Shown here one piece after another: positions 16,355-24,230 of a DNA stretch of 64,000 nucleotides; position 1 is the stretch's first letter; each line of letters starts with the position of its first letter. Under the pieces are notes generated by a model that saw only the letters and a program-made list of their open reading frames with translations, did no database searches and had not been told where the DNA came from. Source of the stretch: JBBIMP01 sp037444305 (GTDB taxonomy: Bacteria; Acidobacteriota; UBA6911); the NCBI GenBank assembly GCA_037444305.1, contig JBBIMP010000019.1, positions 1-64,000 on the forward strand, given 5' to 3'. A program made the position numbers and the translations under genes.

Positions 16355-17512
16355 ATGAACCGCACCGCGGATGTGATCATTGTCGGAGCCGGGGTGATCG
16401 GCTGCAGCGCGGCCTTTCACCTGTCGCGCCTCGGCGTCCGCGACCTCCTGATTCTCGAAAAGGAGGCGGCGGCCGCCCAGGGATCGACCGCCCGGGCGAA
16501 CGGGGGAATCCGCGGGCAGTGGTCTACCGCGGTTCACATACGTTTTTCGCAATACTCCCTCGAGGCCTTCAAACGTTTCGAAGAAGCGACCGGCGGCGAC
16601 TGCGGGCTTCTCCAGGCCGGCTATCTCTTCCTCTGCGCCGGCGCGGAGAGCGAGGGCGCGCTCGCGGCCAATTTCGCCCTGCAGCAGCAGCTGGGCGTGC
16701 CCAACCGCTGGCTGAATCCCGGCGAAATCCAGGGCCTGGCGCCGTACGCCGCCTGTGGAGACCTGCGCGCGGGAACCTTCTCCCCGGAGGACGGCTTCAT
16801 CGATCCCCACGGCACCGCGCACGGCTACCTGCGGGCCGCGCTGCGAGCCGGGGCGCGAATCAGGCTGGAGACCGAGGTAATGGAGGTGCTGCGCGACTCG
16901 TCCGGCGCCGCCGGCGTGCGGACCGCCGCAGGCCGCACCGAGTCGCGCTGCATCGTCAACGCCGCGGGCCCGTTCGCGGGAGTCGTGGCCCGCCGCGCCG
17001 GCACCGAGATACCGGTAGCGCCTGTCCGGCGGATGATCGCCTGCACCGAACCGGTCGCGGGCGCGCCCCCGGTGATCCCCATGACGGTGGACATGGACAC
17101 CGGCCTGCTGATCCGCCGTGAGGGGCCGGGTATCATCCTCGCCTACGCCGACCCGGCCGACCCTCCCGGCTTCGATACCGGCTTCGACCCCGCCTTCATC
17201 GAGGTCGTGTCGGAGAAAGCGCTGATCCGGTTTCCATTTCTAGAGGAGGCGCAGATCACTCCCCGCCGCTGCTGGGCGGGGCTTTACCCCGAGACGCCCG
17301 ACCACCATGCCATCCTGGGCGAGTCGCCCGACCTGCGGGGATTCTTCCTGGCCGCGGGTTTCGGCGGACACGGCGTGATGCACTCCCCCGCCGCCGGCCT
17401 TGCTCTGGCGGAGTTGATCACCGGCGGCGCGAGCCGCACGCTCGACATCGCACCGCTGAAGCCGGAACGCTTCCTGACCGGAGAACTCAACCTGGAGCGG
17501 ACCGTGCTCTGA
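16355..17512 (+). CDS. FAD-dependent oxidoreductase of the DAO/sarcosine oxidase type
   Basis: A 385-residue flavoprotein. The N-terminal dinucleotide-binding motif DVIIVGAGVIGCSAAFHLSR is followed by LILEKE, the adenine-ribose acid. The DAO-family RANGGIRGQW and a C-terminal second FAD contact, FFLAAGFGGHGVMHSPAAG, are present. Such enzymes oxidise secondary or primary amines, for example sarcosine, glycine or proline derivatives, to imines with O2 or an electron acceptor. The exact substrate is not visible. I chose the ATG at 16355 behind GGAGGGCAGAG; an earlier ATG at 16304 adds an unrelated extension. Confidence 0.85.
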   Translation: MNRTADVIIVGAGVIGCSAAFHLSRLGVRDLLILEKEAAAAQGSTARANGGIRGQWSTAVHIRFSQYSLEAFKRFEEATGGDCGLLQAGYLFLCAGAESEGALAANFALQQQLGVPNRWLNPGEIQGLAPYAACGDLRAGTFSPEDGFIDPHGTAHGYLRAALRAGARIRLETEVMEVLRDSSGAAGVRTAAGRTESRCIVNAAGPFAGVVARRAGTEIPVAPVRRMIACTEPVAGAPPVIPMTVDMDTGLLIRREGPGIILAYADPADPPGFDTGFDPAFIEVVSEKALIRFPFLEEAQITPRRCWAGLYPETPDHHAILGESPDLRGFFLAAGFGGHGVMHSPAAGLALAELITGGASRTLDIAPLKPERFLTGELNLERTVL

Positions 17513-17540
17513 CCGCGGGAAACCGGATGCGGGGCGGGCG

Positions 17541-17897
17541 TTATTCGATCGGCTTGTAGCGGCGCGGATCCCGGGGGTCGCGCGGCGTGCAGGAATAGGG
17601 CTCTTCGCGGGGCCCGTCTGCGGCGCCGAAATCGATCCGGCTCTGCTGCTTCAGCGGGTCCATCCCCTCGGTCGCCTTGCGTACCTTCTTCACGACCGAA
17701 TACACGAGCGGAATCAGGAAGAGGAGCGGCGCGTAGGTGTTCCAGGGATGGGGCGCCATCACGGTCAGGAAAAACACGCCTCCCAGCAGCAGCGCGTTGA
17801 GGCGCGCCTGGCGCTTGCGCCTGGCGATGTCCTCCGGGGTTATCTCCTCCGGATCGTACGGCTGTTCGGGATGCTCTTTTCCCTGCTGCTCTTCCAC
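17541..17897 (-). CDS. Small membrane protein of unknown function
   Basis: A 118-residue protein with an acidic N-terminus (PEEITPEDIARRKRQ), two hydrophobic segments at about 34-48 and 53-68 split by HPWNTYAP, and a polar C-terminal tail. The arrangement predicts an inner-membrane hairpin. No family is recognised. The next gene on this strand starts about 120 bases downstream of its neighbour's end, so the two hypothetical genes may be linked. Confidence 0.6.
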   Translation of the reverse strand: MEEQQGKEHPEQPYDPEEITPEDIARRKRQARLNALLLGGVFFLTVMAPHPWNTYAPLLFLIPLVYSVVKKVRKATEGMDPLKQQSRIDFGAADGPREEPYSCTPRDPRDPRRYKPIE

Positions 17898-18014
17898 GGT
17901 TGCCTCTCCAGCGGAGCCGCGCCGCGCGGCCCCCTGCCAACAATATACCCACTGCCGCGGAAGCCGGCAAATCCTAAAGGCCCGCGCCCACAGCGCCTGG
18001 CCGGGTCCGGGTTT

Positions 18015-18893
18015 TCAGCGGCGGACCGGCTGCGCAGCCGCCCTCGTGTAGTCGGAAACGGCCCTGCGGACCGCCGCGAGCTGGTCGAGCAGGCTCGGTT
18101 CCTTGAGATTCTGCAGGTTGACGGTGTGGTCCCGCGGATGCACGAAGCGTCGCACCTTGCCGGCCGCACCCTCGGCGGCACGGCGCAACTCCACTGCGGC
18201 CTCGAGCGGAGTCCGGGTCCTGGCCGCATCCCTGCCCGTGGCGGCAGCGCGGGACCGCCGGGCCGTCCGCGGGAAGGCGCGGGCCAGGTTGTCGGCCAAT
18301 TTTTGCGCCAGCTTGTCCAGTTCGCGGGCGTGCTGCAGGCAGATCATCCCGGCCTGCCGCCGGGCTTCGGCAGGAGCGCGGCCCGCATAGGCGAAGGATG
18401 CGAGAGGCTCGAGCTCCCTCGCATAGCGTTCCATGCTGCCGCCCCAGTCCAGGACCTGTTCCGCGTACAGGAGCAGCCGCTGCCGGAGAGAGATCACCGC
18501 TTCGCTGGGATACTCCGGCGCGGTGCGCGCCGTCATCCCGCTCCCGCCGCCCAGCCTGGCCAACGGGTCCTGAAAGTAAGCCCGCAGCTCTGCGTTGTTC
18601 CAGAGGCTCGGGGGAGGCTCCTGGTCAAAGGTAGTCTTGGGCCCGGGCCCGGGGCGCGTGGGATAGAGCGCGATGCGGTGCGCTGTGCGCAGCGGTTCCA
18701 CCAGTTCCTCGAACCGGCGGTAGCTCCGTTCGTCCTCCACCACGCACCAGGCTTCCATGCCGTCCTCGTAGAAGACGAAAACGGCGTCCACCCCCCGGCA
18801 CCAGCCCTCCTCGTGGAACCGCAGCCAGGCGTCCCGCACCGCCGCCGGGACCTCGATTCCAGGCGCGTTGGCCCTGGTAGAGTGGGGATCCAT
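18015..18893 (-). CDS. Conserved-looking soluble protein of unknown function
   Basis: A 292-residue protein without signal peptide or membrane segment. The N-terminal third looks like a folded alpha/beta domain (DAVFVFYEDGMEAWCVVEDE). The rest is helical and rich in Ala, Arg and Leu, with a stretch of coiled-coil type (QHARELDKLAQKLADNLARA). Its codon use fits the neighbours. I cannot assign a function. Its upstream region holds the hairpin cluster at 18903-19164. Confidence 0.6.
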   Translation of the reverse strand: MDPHSTRANAPGIEVPAAVRDAWLRFHEEGWCRGVDAVFVFYEDGMEAWCVVEDERSYRRFEELVEPLRTAHRIALYPTRPGPGPKTTFDQEPPPSLWNNAELRAYFQDPLARLGGGSGMTARTAPEYPSEAVISLRQRLLLYAEQVLDWGGSMERYARELEPLASFAYAGRAPAEARRQAGMICLQHARELDKLAQKLADNLARAFPRTARRSRAAATGRDAARTRTPLEAAVELRRAAEGAAGKVRRFVHPRDHTVNLQNLKEPSLLDQLAAVRRAVSDYTRAAAQPVRR

Positions 18894-18902
18894 GAACCCT
18901 AG

Positions 18903-19164
18903 CTTAGCGTCCGGCAGGAACGGTTGTACAGGGGAACCTGTTTTGGGGGGTTGATCTCGACGAGGAGGCGGGCAAAAATGCTAAGGGCGCTCCCGCCGGA
19001 GCGCCCCTTTTTAGGGATGGCTGCATTCCTCCCAGTTAAATGCAGCCACCCTAATATCAATGCGTGGGACCCGGTTCGTGCCAACCGGATCCCGTATCGC
19101 CTCGGGGTATTAACAAAATAAAAATGAGGCCGGATGACGTCCGCCCGGCTCATCTCCGGCGGAC
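18903..19164. other. Hairpin-rich intergenic region, possible structured RNA
   Basis: Consecutive stems are seen: CTTAGC/GCTAAG (18903-18908 with 18980-18985) closing over ACAGG-GGAA-CCTGT (18928-18941); the terminator stem at 18985-19006; a 16-bp stem with one bulge at 19011-19027/19039-19054; GGGACCCGGTT pairing with AACCGGATCCC (19066-19093); and ATGAGGCCGG/CCGGCTCAT (19124-19153). The last competes with GTCCGCC/GGCGGAC (19139-19145/19158-19164). No known riboswitch or ncRNA consensus was recognised. It lies between divergent genes. Confidence 0.45.
18985..19012 (+). terminator. Intrinsic terminator
   Basis: A 9-bp GC-rich stem, GGGCGCTCC/GGAGCGCCC, with a CGCC loop is followed by C and five Ts. 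It points rightwards, yet there is no plus-strand gene for almost 1.5 kb upstream, which suggests a short plus-strand RNA ending here. Confidence 0.65.
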
Positions 19165-19177
19165 GGCGCACGAACAA

Positions 19178-19206
19178 TTGCGTATTTCTCTTAAACCGTG
19201 TTAAAT
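19178..19206 (+). promoter_or_regulatory. Possible promoter of the LysR gene
   Basis: TTGCGT (19178-19183) and TTAAAT (19201-19206) are 17 bases apart in a locally AT-rich stretch, about 95 bases before the LysR start. Confidence 0.35.
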
Positions 19207-19300
19207 ATAGAGTTCTGCAAGATGATAAGTAAAATGAATAACCTTGATATCATGGATTAGTCCCGCTAATAGATGGGCGCTCTCCGCGAAAGGCCTCCTT

Positions 19301-20191
19301 ATGCAGATTGAAACCCTGAAGGTGTTCTGTGATCTGGTCGAAAGCCAGAGTTTCTCCCAGTCGGCGATACGGAATTTCATCACCCAGTCGGCCGTGAGCC
19401 AGCAGGTGCGCAATCTGGAAGCGCGCTTCGACACTCCCCTGCTGATACGCAACGGCCGTTCGGTGACCCCAACCACTTCCGGACGCATCCTGTACGAAGC
19501 GGCCCGCGAGATCCTGGACCGGTTCGAGCGCATGCAGTCGGAAATCAAGTCCTCGGGCAGCGAAATGTCCGGCTCGGTCAAGGTCGCCACGATCTACACG
19601 GTCGGGCTCTACGAGATGTCGATGGTGATCAAGACCTTTCTGAAGGCCTATCCCAAGGTCAACCTGGAGGTGGAGTATCTCCGTGCCAACCGGGTCTACG
19701 AATACTGCCAGCGCGGCCTGGTGGACATCGGCGTGGTGACCTACCCGCAGGCGCGCAAAGGCATCCGCACCATTCCCCTGCCTTCGGACAGACTGGTCCT
19801 GATCTGCCCGCCGGACCACCTCTTCGCGCGCAGGCGGAACATCGAGCTGGGCCGGCTGGACGGCGAGAACTTCGTCTCCTTCACGCGCGACCTGCCGAGC
19901 CGGCGGGCCCTGGACAAGGTACTTCGCGACCACAAGGTCAAGGTCCGGACCGTCATGGAGTTCGACAACATCGAGACCATCAAGCGCAGCGTCGAGATCG
20001 GCGCCGGCGTCGCCATCGTGCCGCTCATGAGCGTGCAGCGTGAGGTCCAGTCGGGAACGCTGGCCCAGGTGCAGTTCAAGGGGGAGAGCTTCTACCGTCC
20101 GCTGGCGATCCTGGTCCGGCAGAACCGCGAGGTCACGCCGGCGGCGCAGAAGTTCATCGACCTCATGACGCACCCGAAAACGGAACTGTGA
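19301..20191 (+). CDS. LysR-family transcriptional regulator
   Basis: A 296-residue LysR regulator. The N-terminal winged helix-turn-helix is clear (MQIETLKVFCDLVESQSFSQ, then TQSAVSQQVRNLE), followed by a linker helix and a periplasmic-binding-like effector domain from about residue 90 (GSVKVATIYTVGLYEM ... GAGVAIVPLMSV). The recognition helix and the domain order resemble CysL/CbbR-type members. No divergent target operon is adjacent; the neighbouring minus-strand hypothetical gene is the nearest candidate. The ATG at 19301 fits the family start; there is no strong Shine-Dalgarno. Confidence 0.88.
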   Translation: MQIETLKVFCDLVESQSFSQSAIRNFITQSAVSQQVRNLEARFDTPLLIRNGRSVTPTTSGRILYEAAREILDRFERMQSEIKSSGSEMSGSVKVATIYTVGLYEMSMVIKTFLKAYPKVNLEVEYLRANRVYEYCQRGLVDIGVVTYPQARKGIRTIPLPSDRLVLICPPDHLFARRRNIELGRLDGENFVSFTRDLPSRRALDKVLRDHKVKVRTVMEFDNIETIKRSVEIGAGVAIVPLMSVQREVQSGTLAQVQFKGESFYRPLAILVRQNREVTPAAQKFIDLMTHPKTEL

Positions 20192-20264
20192 AAAGCGGCC
20201 GGATGAACCGATCCGCTGCGCCCTGCATCCTAATACTTGAAGGAGGCAAGCGGAGGGTTCAGCC

Positions 20265-20606
20265 ATGAAGAGACATCCGGCTGTTTTGGCAGGGTTGTTT
20301 GCGGCTTTCTTAATCCTCTCCGCCGTTCCGGCGGAAGCCGGCAAGGCCCGCTTTCATTTCAGCTTCGGCTTCGGCGCCGGGCCCCATTACGCTTACGGCC
20401 ATGCGGGATTTTATCGGGGGTTTGCTCCCCGCGTTTACGGGAGCTACGTGTATCGTACCTGGTATCGGCCCCCGGTCGTGCGGTATTCCCACGCGCCCTA
20501 CCGGTACAGGGTCTATCAGCGCTACGTCCCGCGAGCACGCGAATATGCCCCCGCCTACGGCCAGTACGCGCCCCGCAGATACGTACGGCCCGTCCGGAGA
20601 TATTGA
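20265..20606 (+). CDS. Secreted Tyr/Arg-rich low-complexity protein
   Basis: A 113-residue protein with a signal peptide (about residues 1-25, ending PAEAG). The mature part is a low-complexity chain very rich in Tyr, Arg, Pro and Gly, for example VYGSYVYRTWYRPP and YVRPVRRY. It lacks Cys, and no fold is predicted. A strong AAGGAGG lies about 20 bases upstream and GGAGG closer to the ATG. Such Tyr/Arg-rich secreted peptides could bind polyanions or cell-wall polymers, but this is only a guess. Confidence 0.65.
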   Translation: MKRHPAVLAGLFAAFLILSAVPAEAGKARFHFSFGFGAGPHYAYGHAGFYRGFAPRVYGSYVYRTWYRPPVVRYSHAPYRYRVYQRYVPRAREYAPAYGQYAPRRYVRPVRRY

Positions 20607-20648
20607 GACGGCGGCGGCAAGGCCCTGCGGATCCGCCTGCTGTTGCGC

Positions 20649-21413
20649 CTATCTCTTCTGGCCGGCGGCCGGCGGATCGGCAGCCAGGCCGGGAGCTGCG
20701 CGAAATATCACCGGGAGCTTTTCGGGCAGCGACCAGTAGAGCACGCGGCTCTCCCGGTTGCTCAGCCACAGGCGAATCCGCCCTCCCTCCGCCGGGCTCG
20801 ACCTCCCGCTCATCCGGAGCAGGACCTCAGCGAGCCGCGCAAATGCCGCCCGCAGCCCCCTGACAATGCGGGAGGACGAAGCGGGAGATGCGCGGATCTC
20901 CAGGACCCGGCCGCCCTCGCAGAGCAGGTCGAACTCGGAAGGCATTCTCTCCGGGCCCCACGTGATGTCCACCGGCGCATCCTCCCCTGCGCCCGGGGCA
21001 AGCCGGGTGCGCTGCAGCGGACGCAACGGTTTTTTTTCAGTGACGTCCCAGGCGTCATTTCCCGGGGGCCTGGTCACGATGAACTGGTACGTCTCCAGGG
21101 CATGCACGCGCAGGGTTCTTCCGCGCGCCTTGAGTTCCACCCTTTTCGCAGGGAAATCAACGACCAGGTACGGTGAATCGCTGCGCGCGGTCCGGCTCTC
21201 CAGTTCCAGCGCTCTTTGGGTTTCGCCCAGCGAGTGGACCCTCGAGGCGAGATCGGCCGCTTCGAGCGCTTCCTTGGCCGGCCGGTCCGTTCCTCCCCTG
21301 GAACACGCCACGGACATCAGCAGGCAGATCACGAACGTCCCGGCGGTCGCGAACGAACCCGCGCCGCATCCCTTCTCCCGTCCCTGCCTCGTCGTGGACC
21401 GCGTCGGCTTCAT
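20649..21413 (-). CDS. Putative lipoprotein or membrane-anchored protein in an L,D-transpeptidase cluster
   Basis: A 254-residue protein with an N-terminal hydrophobic segment ending LLMSVACSRGG, which resembles a lipobox (Cys37 as acyl site) after a long basic leader. The rest is soluble and mostly beta (YLVVDFPAKRVELKARGRTL, FDLLCEGGRVLEIRA). No domain is recognised, though its strands resemble the N-terminal part of some L,D-transpeptidase-associated proteins. The start codon lies right next to the stop of the upstream L,D-transpeptidase, so translation is likely coupled and the role is probably in the cell envelope. Confidence 0.65.
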   Translation of the reverse strand: MKPTRSTTRQGREKGCGAGSFATAGTFVICLLMSVACSRGGTDRPAKEALEAADLASRVHSLGETQRALELESRTARSDSPYLVVDFPAKRVELKARGRTLRVHALETYQFIVTRPPGNDAWDVTEKKPLRPLQRTRLAPGAGEDAPVDITWGPERMPSEFDLLCEGGRVLEIRASPASSSRIVRGLRAAFARLAEVLLRMSGRSSPAEGGRIRLWLSNRESRVLYWSLPEKLPVIFRAAPGLAADPPAAGQKR

Positions 21414-22124
21414 CTAGTAGATCCAGATCGGAGTCCCGGGCTGGGCGAACTCGAATATCTTTTCGAGTATGTCGTCGTCCGCCCGGATGCAGCCGTGGGT
21501 GACGTTGGCGCCGAGCAAGCGCGTATAGAGCGTGCCGTGGATGAAAAAGCCGTCGCCGAAACCTATGGCATAGTCCCCGAGAACCTCGGCTACGTGGCGC
21601 TCCGCCGCGTTCCTGGGCACGGGCACACCCTCCTCCACGAATGCCCAGTCGGGGCGGCGCCACACGGGATTGGAGATCTTGCCCTTGGCGCTGAAGTAGC
21701 CCCGCGGCGTATCGAATACCCAGCGGCGGCCGGTGGCTGTGTCCGTCAGTTCGGCGCCGCTGCCGGTGGAGCATTTGCCGCATGCCAGGACACGCTCGCC
21801 CTGGACGACGCATATCCTGTTTTTCACGGTGTCCACCAGGATGGCGGGGCGCGAGCGGAAAAGCCTGGAGCGCGCGGCCTGAAGTTTCTCCACTTCGGCC
21901 TCGAGCTTCCGGGCTTCGGCACGCAGGCGCCGCAGATCCTGCGGCTCGGCCGCGGCCGCGCGCAAGCCGGAGGCACGCCCCGGCCGGGCCGCACCCGGGT
22001 TCACCGACAGCAGGCAGAGGACCAGCGCCGCGCCCCAGGACGCGCGCCGGCGCCAGTGGTGCGCCCGTCGGCCCGGATCGCCGCCGCGCACCCAACGCCA
22101 GATTGCGGCTTTCATTTTTTCCAT
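21414..22124 (-). CDS. L,D-transpeptidase (YkuD domain) with coiled-coil stalk
   Basis: A 236-residue envelope enzyme with an N-terminal membrane anchor or signal (WGAALVLCLLSVNPGAA), then a coiled coil (EPQDLRRLRAEARKLEAEVE), then a YkuD domain. The catalytic motif is HGTLYTRLLGANVTHGCIR, with the nucleophilic Cys. These enzymes form 3-3 crosslinks in peptidoglycan or attach proteins to it. The start overlaps the end of the second L,D-transpeptidase gene by 13 bases; ATG codons at 22124 and 22115 are both possible. Confidence 0.87.
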   Translation of the reverse strand: MEKMKAAIWRWVRGGDPGRRAHHWRRRASWGAALVLCLLSVNPGAARPGRASGLRAAAAEPQDLRRLRAEARKLEAEVEKLQAARSRLFRSRPAILVDTVKNRICVVQGERVLACGKCSTGSGAELTDTATGRRWVFDTPRGYFSAKGKISNPVWRRPDWAFVEEGVPVPRNAAERHVAEVLGDYAIGFGDGFFIHGTLYTRLLGANVTHGCIRADDDILEKIFEFAQPGTPIWIY

Positions 22125-23230
22125 GTGGCACCCGCGCTCGTAGTCCCGATGATGACGACCGGCATGCCGCTGTAGGCCTTGAGGTAGAGGTCCTTCATGT
22201 CCCCGTCCTCGAGCGCCACGCAACCATCCGTCCAGTCCTCATCGGGCCGGCCCCGGCCATGGATTTCTATGAGGCCGCCGATCCGCGCGTTTCCCGGCAG
22301 GCGGCCGTCCTTTTTCAGTGAGGCGAAGCGCCGGCGGTCTTCCGCGTTGGGGTAGTCCACGGGCAGGGCGTAGCCGAACCGGGGCGAAATGAACTTGCGC
22401 GTCACCCTATAAACCCCCTCGGGAGTGGCGGCGTCATTCTCCCTCAGCTTGTCCTCGTACCAGTTGCGCCCCAGGTTCACGGTGTAAGACTTCTGCGCCC
22501 GGCCGCGTTCGATCAAGTAGCAGCGGTGTTCCAGCTTGTCCACGATTACGGCGGCGAGGCCGCTTTTGCGCGACCAGGCCAGCACATCCCCGACCTGGCG
22601 GTTCCACAGGGCGAGCAGTTCTTGGTCCATGAAACGGGCCAGCGCTTCATCCCTGATATCGGTTCCGGCCCGGAGGCTCAGCTGCGCCCTCAGGGCGGCT
22701 TGCAGCGCGGCCTGGTCATGTCCCATCGTCCGCAACTGCCGCGCCTCCTCGAGGTACGATTCCTTGCGCCGGGCGGCCGCGCGAACGGCTGCCGGGGGCG
22801 AGCCGTTGCCTGCGCGCAGCAGAGCCCGCCCCTCCCGTTCCAGCGTCGCGAGGAGGATACCCAGCCGGGCGCGGCTTTCCCCGTCCCGCAGGTGCTGCCT
22901 GAGCTCGAGCGAGAACCCGTCGAGCTTGGCCGCGAGGAGGGATCGCAGGCAGGGGGTGTAATCCCGGGAGAGCACCCAGGAGACTTCGGCGGTTGCGAGG
23001 CAGAGGCGCGCCTCCCGCAGGCGCGCCTCGATCGCCTCAACCTCCTGCGACCGGATTCCCCCGTGATCGGCCGCTCTGATCCTTCGTCCCTGGATTTCGA
23101 GCAGCGACTCGAGCTGCCACGGGCGATGCCGCAAGGCGGCAAGCGCCCAGAGCTCGCCCGCCAGCCATGCCGGCACCGCCAGCATCACCGCGCACAGGGC
23201 GACCCATCCGCCTATTCGAAATCCAGTCAT
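22112..23230 (-). CDS. L,D-transpeptidase (YkuD domain), long helical N-terminal region
   Basis: A 372-residue protein with a signal anchor (about 8-28). The next about 200 residues are helical and Arg/Ala/Leu-rich, for example EAIEARLREARLCLATAE. The C-terminal YkuD domain begins around AAVIVDKLEHRCYLIERG and has the catalytic IEIHGRGRPDEDWTDGCVAL, a variant of the usual HG...SHGC motif in which Thr-Asp replaces Ser-His. It partners the second, more canonical L,D-transpeptidase immediately downstream. A DUF4398-type lipoprotein precedes it by 24 bases. Confidence 0.85.
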   Translation of the reverse strand: MTGFRIGGWVALCAVMLAVPAWLAGELWALAALRHRPWQLESLLEIQGRRIRAADHGGIRSQEVEAIEARLREARLCLATAEVSWVLSRDYTPCLRSLLAAKLDGFSLELRQHLRDGESRARLGILLATLEREGRALLRAGNGSPPAAVRAAARRKESYLEEARQLRTMGHDQAALQAALRAQLSLRAGTDIRDEALARFMDQELLALWNRQVGDVLAWSRKSGLAAVIVDKLEHRCYLIERGRAQKSYTVNLGRNWYEDKLRENDAATPEGVYRVTRKFISPRFGYALPVDYPNAEDRRRFASLKKDGRLPGNARIGGLIEIHGRGRPDEDWTDGCVALEDGDMKDLYLKAYSGMPVVIIGTTSAGATWKK

Positions 23231-23254
23231 GATCCCGCAGCCGCGATTTGCAGG

Positions 23255-23872
23255 CTAATCCCGGCGCATGCCGGCTTTTTCCCTGGCCTGCTTCACCTGC
23301 TCCACGATACCCGAAGCTTTGCTCTTCGCCGCGTTGATTTTTGCCAGGGCTTCCAGGTACTTCTCCTGGGACATCGCCTGGGTGATCTCGGCGCCCGAGT
23401 CCTCCGCCGCCTTCAGGTCATTCTGCATCGCCTCGAGGTCCGCCTTCGAGTCCTTCCCGCGGGGGGCTGTGGCCAACGCCTTTTTCGCCTCTTCAATAAC
23501 CGGCGCCAGCGAAGCCAGGGCGGTCTCGGCCTCCGCTTTTGCCTTGGCCTTGTTGACCTGGGCATCGCTCGCCGCCTTTTCCGCCTTCTCCCGGGCGGCT
23601 TTCAGCATCTCGGTCGCGGCCTTGTAGTCGCGCGAGAGCGCGAACTTGCCGTCTTCCGCCTGGATGTCCGCAAGCGCCTTGTTGAGATCGTCCTCGGCAG
23701 CCTTGAGGCTGTCCGGCGCATACATGCGGATCTCTTCGGTCTGTGCCGCGGCCACAGCGTCCTTGGTGGTGGTGATTTCCGCGGTCGGTGCCGATGCGCA
23801 GCCACTCATAAACACTGAAACCGCCAGGACGAGCCCCAGCATCATGGACTGTCGATTAAGATTCCACTTCAT
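23255..23872 (-). CDS. DUF4398-type lipoprotein, helical
   Basis: A 205-residue lipoprotein: signal peptide with lipobox MSGC (Cys25), then an almost wholly helical, Ala/Lys/Glu-rich chain (EDDLNKALADIQAEDGKFAL, EKAEKAASDAQVNKAKAKAE). This matches DUF4398 outer-membrane lipoproteins. It is the first gene of a minus-strand cluster with two L,D-transpeptidases and another lipoprotein-like gene. A role as a periplasmic spacer, or as an Lpp-like substrate to be linked to peptidoglycan by those enzymes, is attractive but inferred. Confidence 0.78.
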   Translation of the reverse strand: MKWNLNRQSMMLGLVLAVSVFMSGCASAPTAEITTTKDAVAAAQTEEIRMYAPDSLKAAEDDLNKALADIQAEDGKFALSRDYKAATEMLKAAREKAEKAASDAQVNKAKAKAEAETALASLAPVIEEAKKALATAPRGKDSKADLEAMQNDLKAAEDSGAEITQAMSQEKYLEALAKINAAKSKASGIVEQVKQAREKAGMRRD

Positions 23873-24230
23873 ATTCTCTTCCCTTTCGCTTGGAACGGGC
23901 CATTGGGCCGCCTACCGCGACGGCATGGCCCGCTCATCCGCCTGCCTGCTATGCAAACCGGATGCCAATTGCGGATTCCCGGCCTCGGGCCGGCAGGACA
24001 ATGCTTCCGCAAAATCCGTCCCCACCGTGCAACTTTAGCTGTTTCAACAGTATCGTCAAGCCCACAAGTTTCCTATCCCGGCCTTCGAAGACGATCTGGC
24101 ACGCGGGATGACGGCAATCACTGTGAACGCCCGGGCACCGGATTGGGAAAATCAGTGCAAATAATGCATGGTCCCGTGTGGGTGAGGCCGGTTTGTGCTA
24201 TCTTTGCGGGGATCTGCCTGGGAGGTTTCA
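23873..24230. other. Divergent intergenic region
   Basis: These 358 bases separate the envelope cluster from the two-component genes. I see no gene, no clear sigma-70 hexamers and no matching -24/-12 element. A TGGCAC at about 24099 is not followed by a TTGC at the right distance. Confidence 0.4.

Noticed and set aside
18899..19177. A 92-codon minus-strand frame in the hairpin region
   Set aside because: No ribosome site, no family, and it is interrupted by strong hairpins; better explained as noncoding structure.
24080..24230. Sigma-54 promoter before the histidine kinase
   Set aside because: TGGCAC is present, but the GC of the -12 element does not occur at the required distance.
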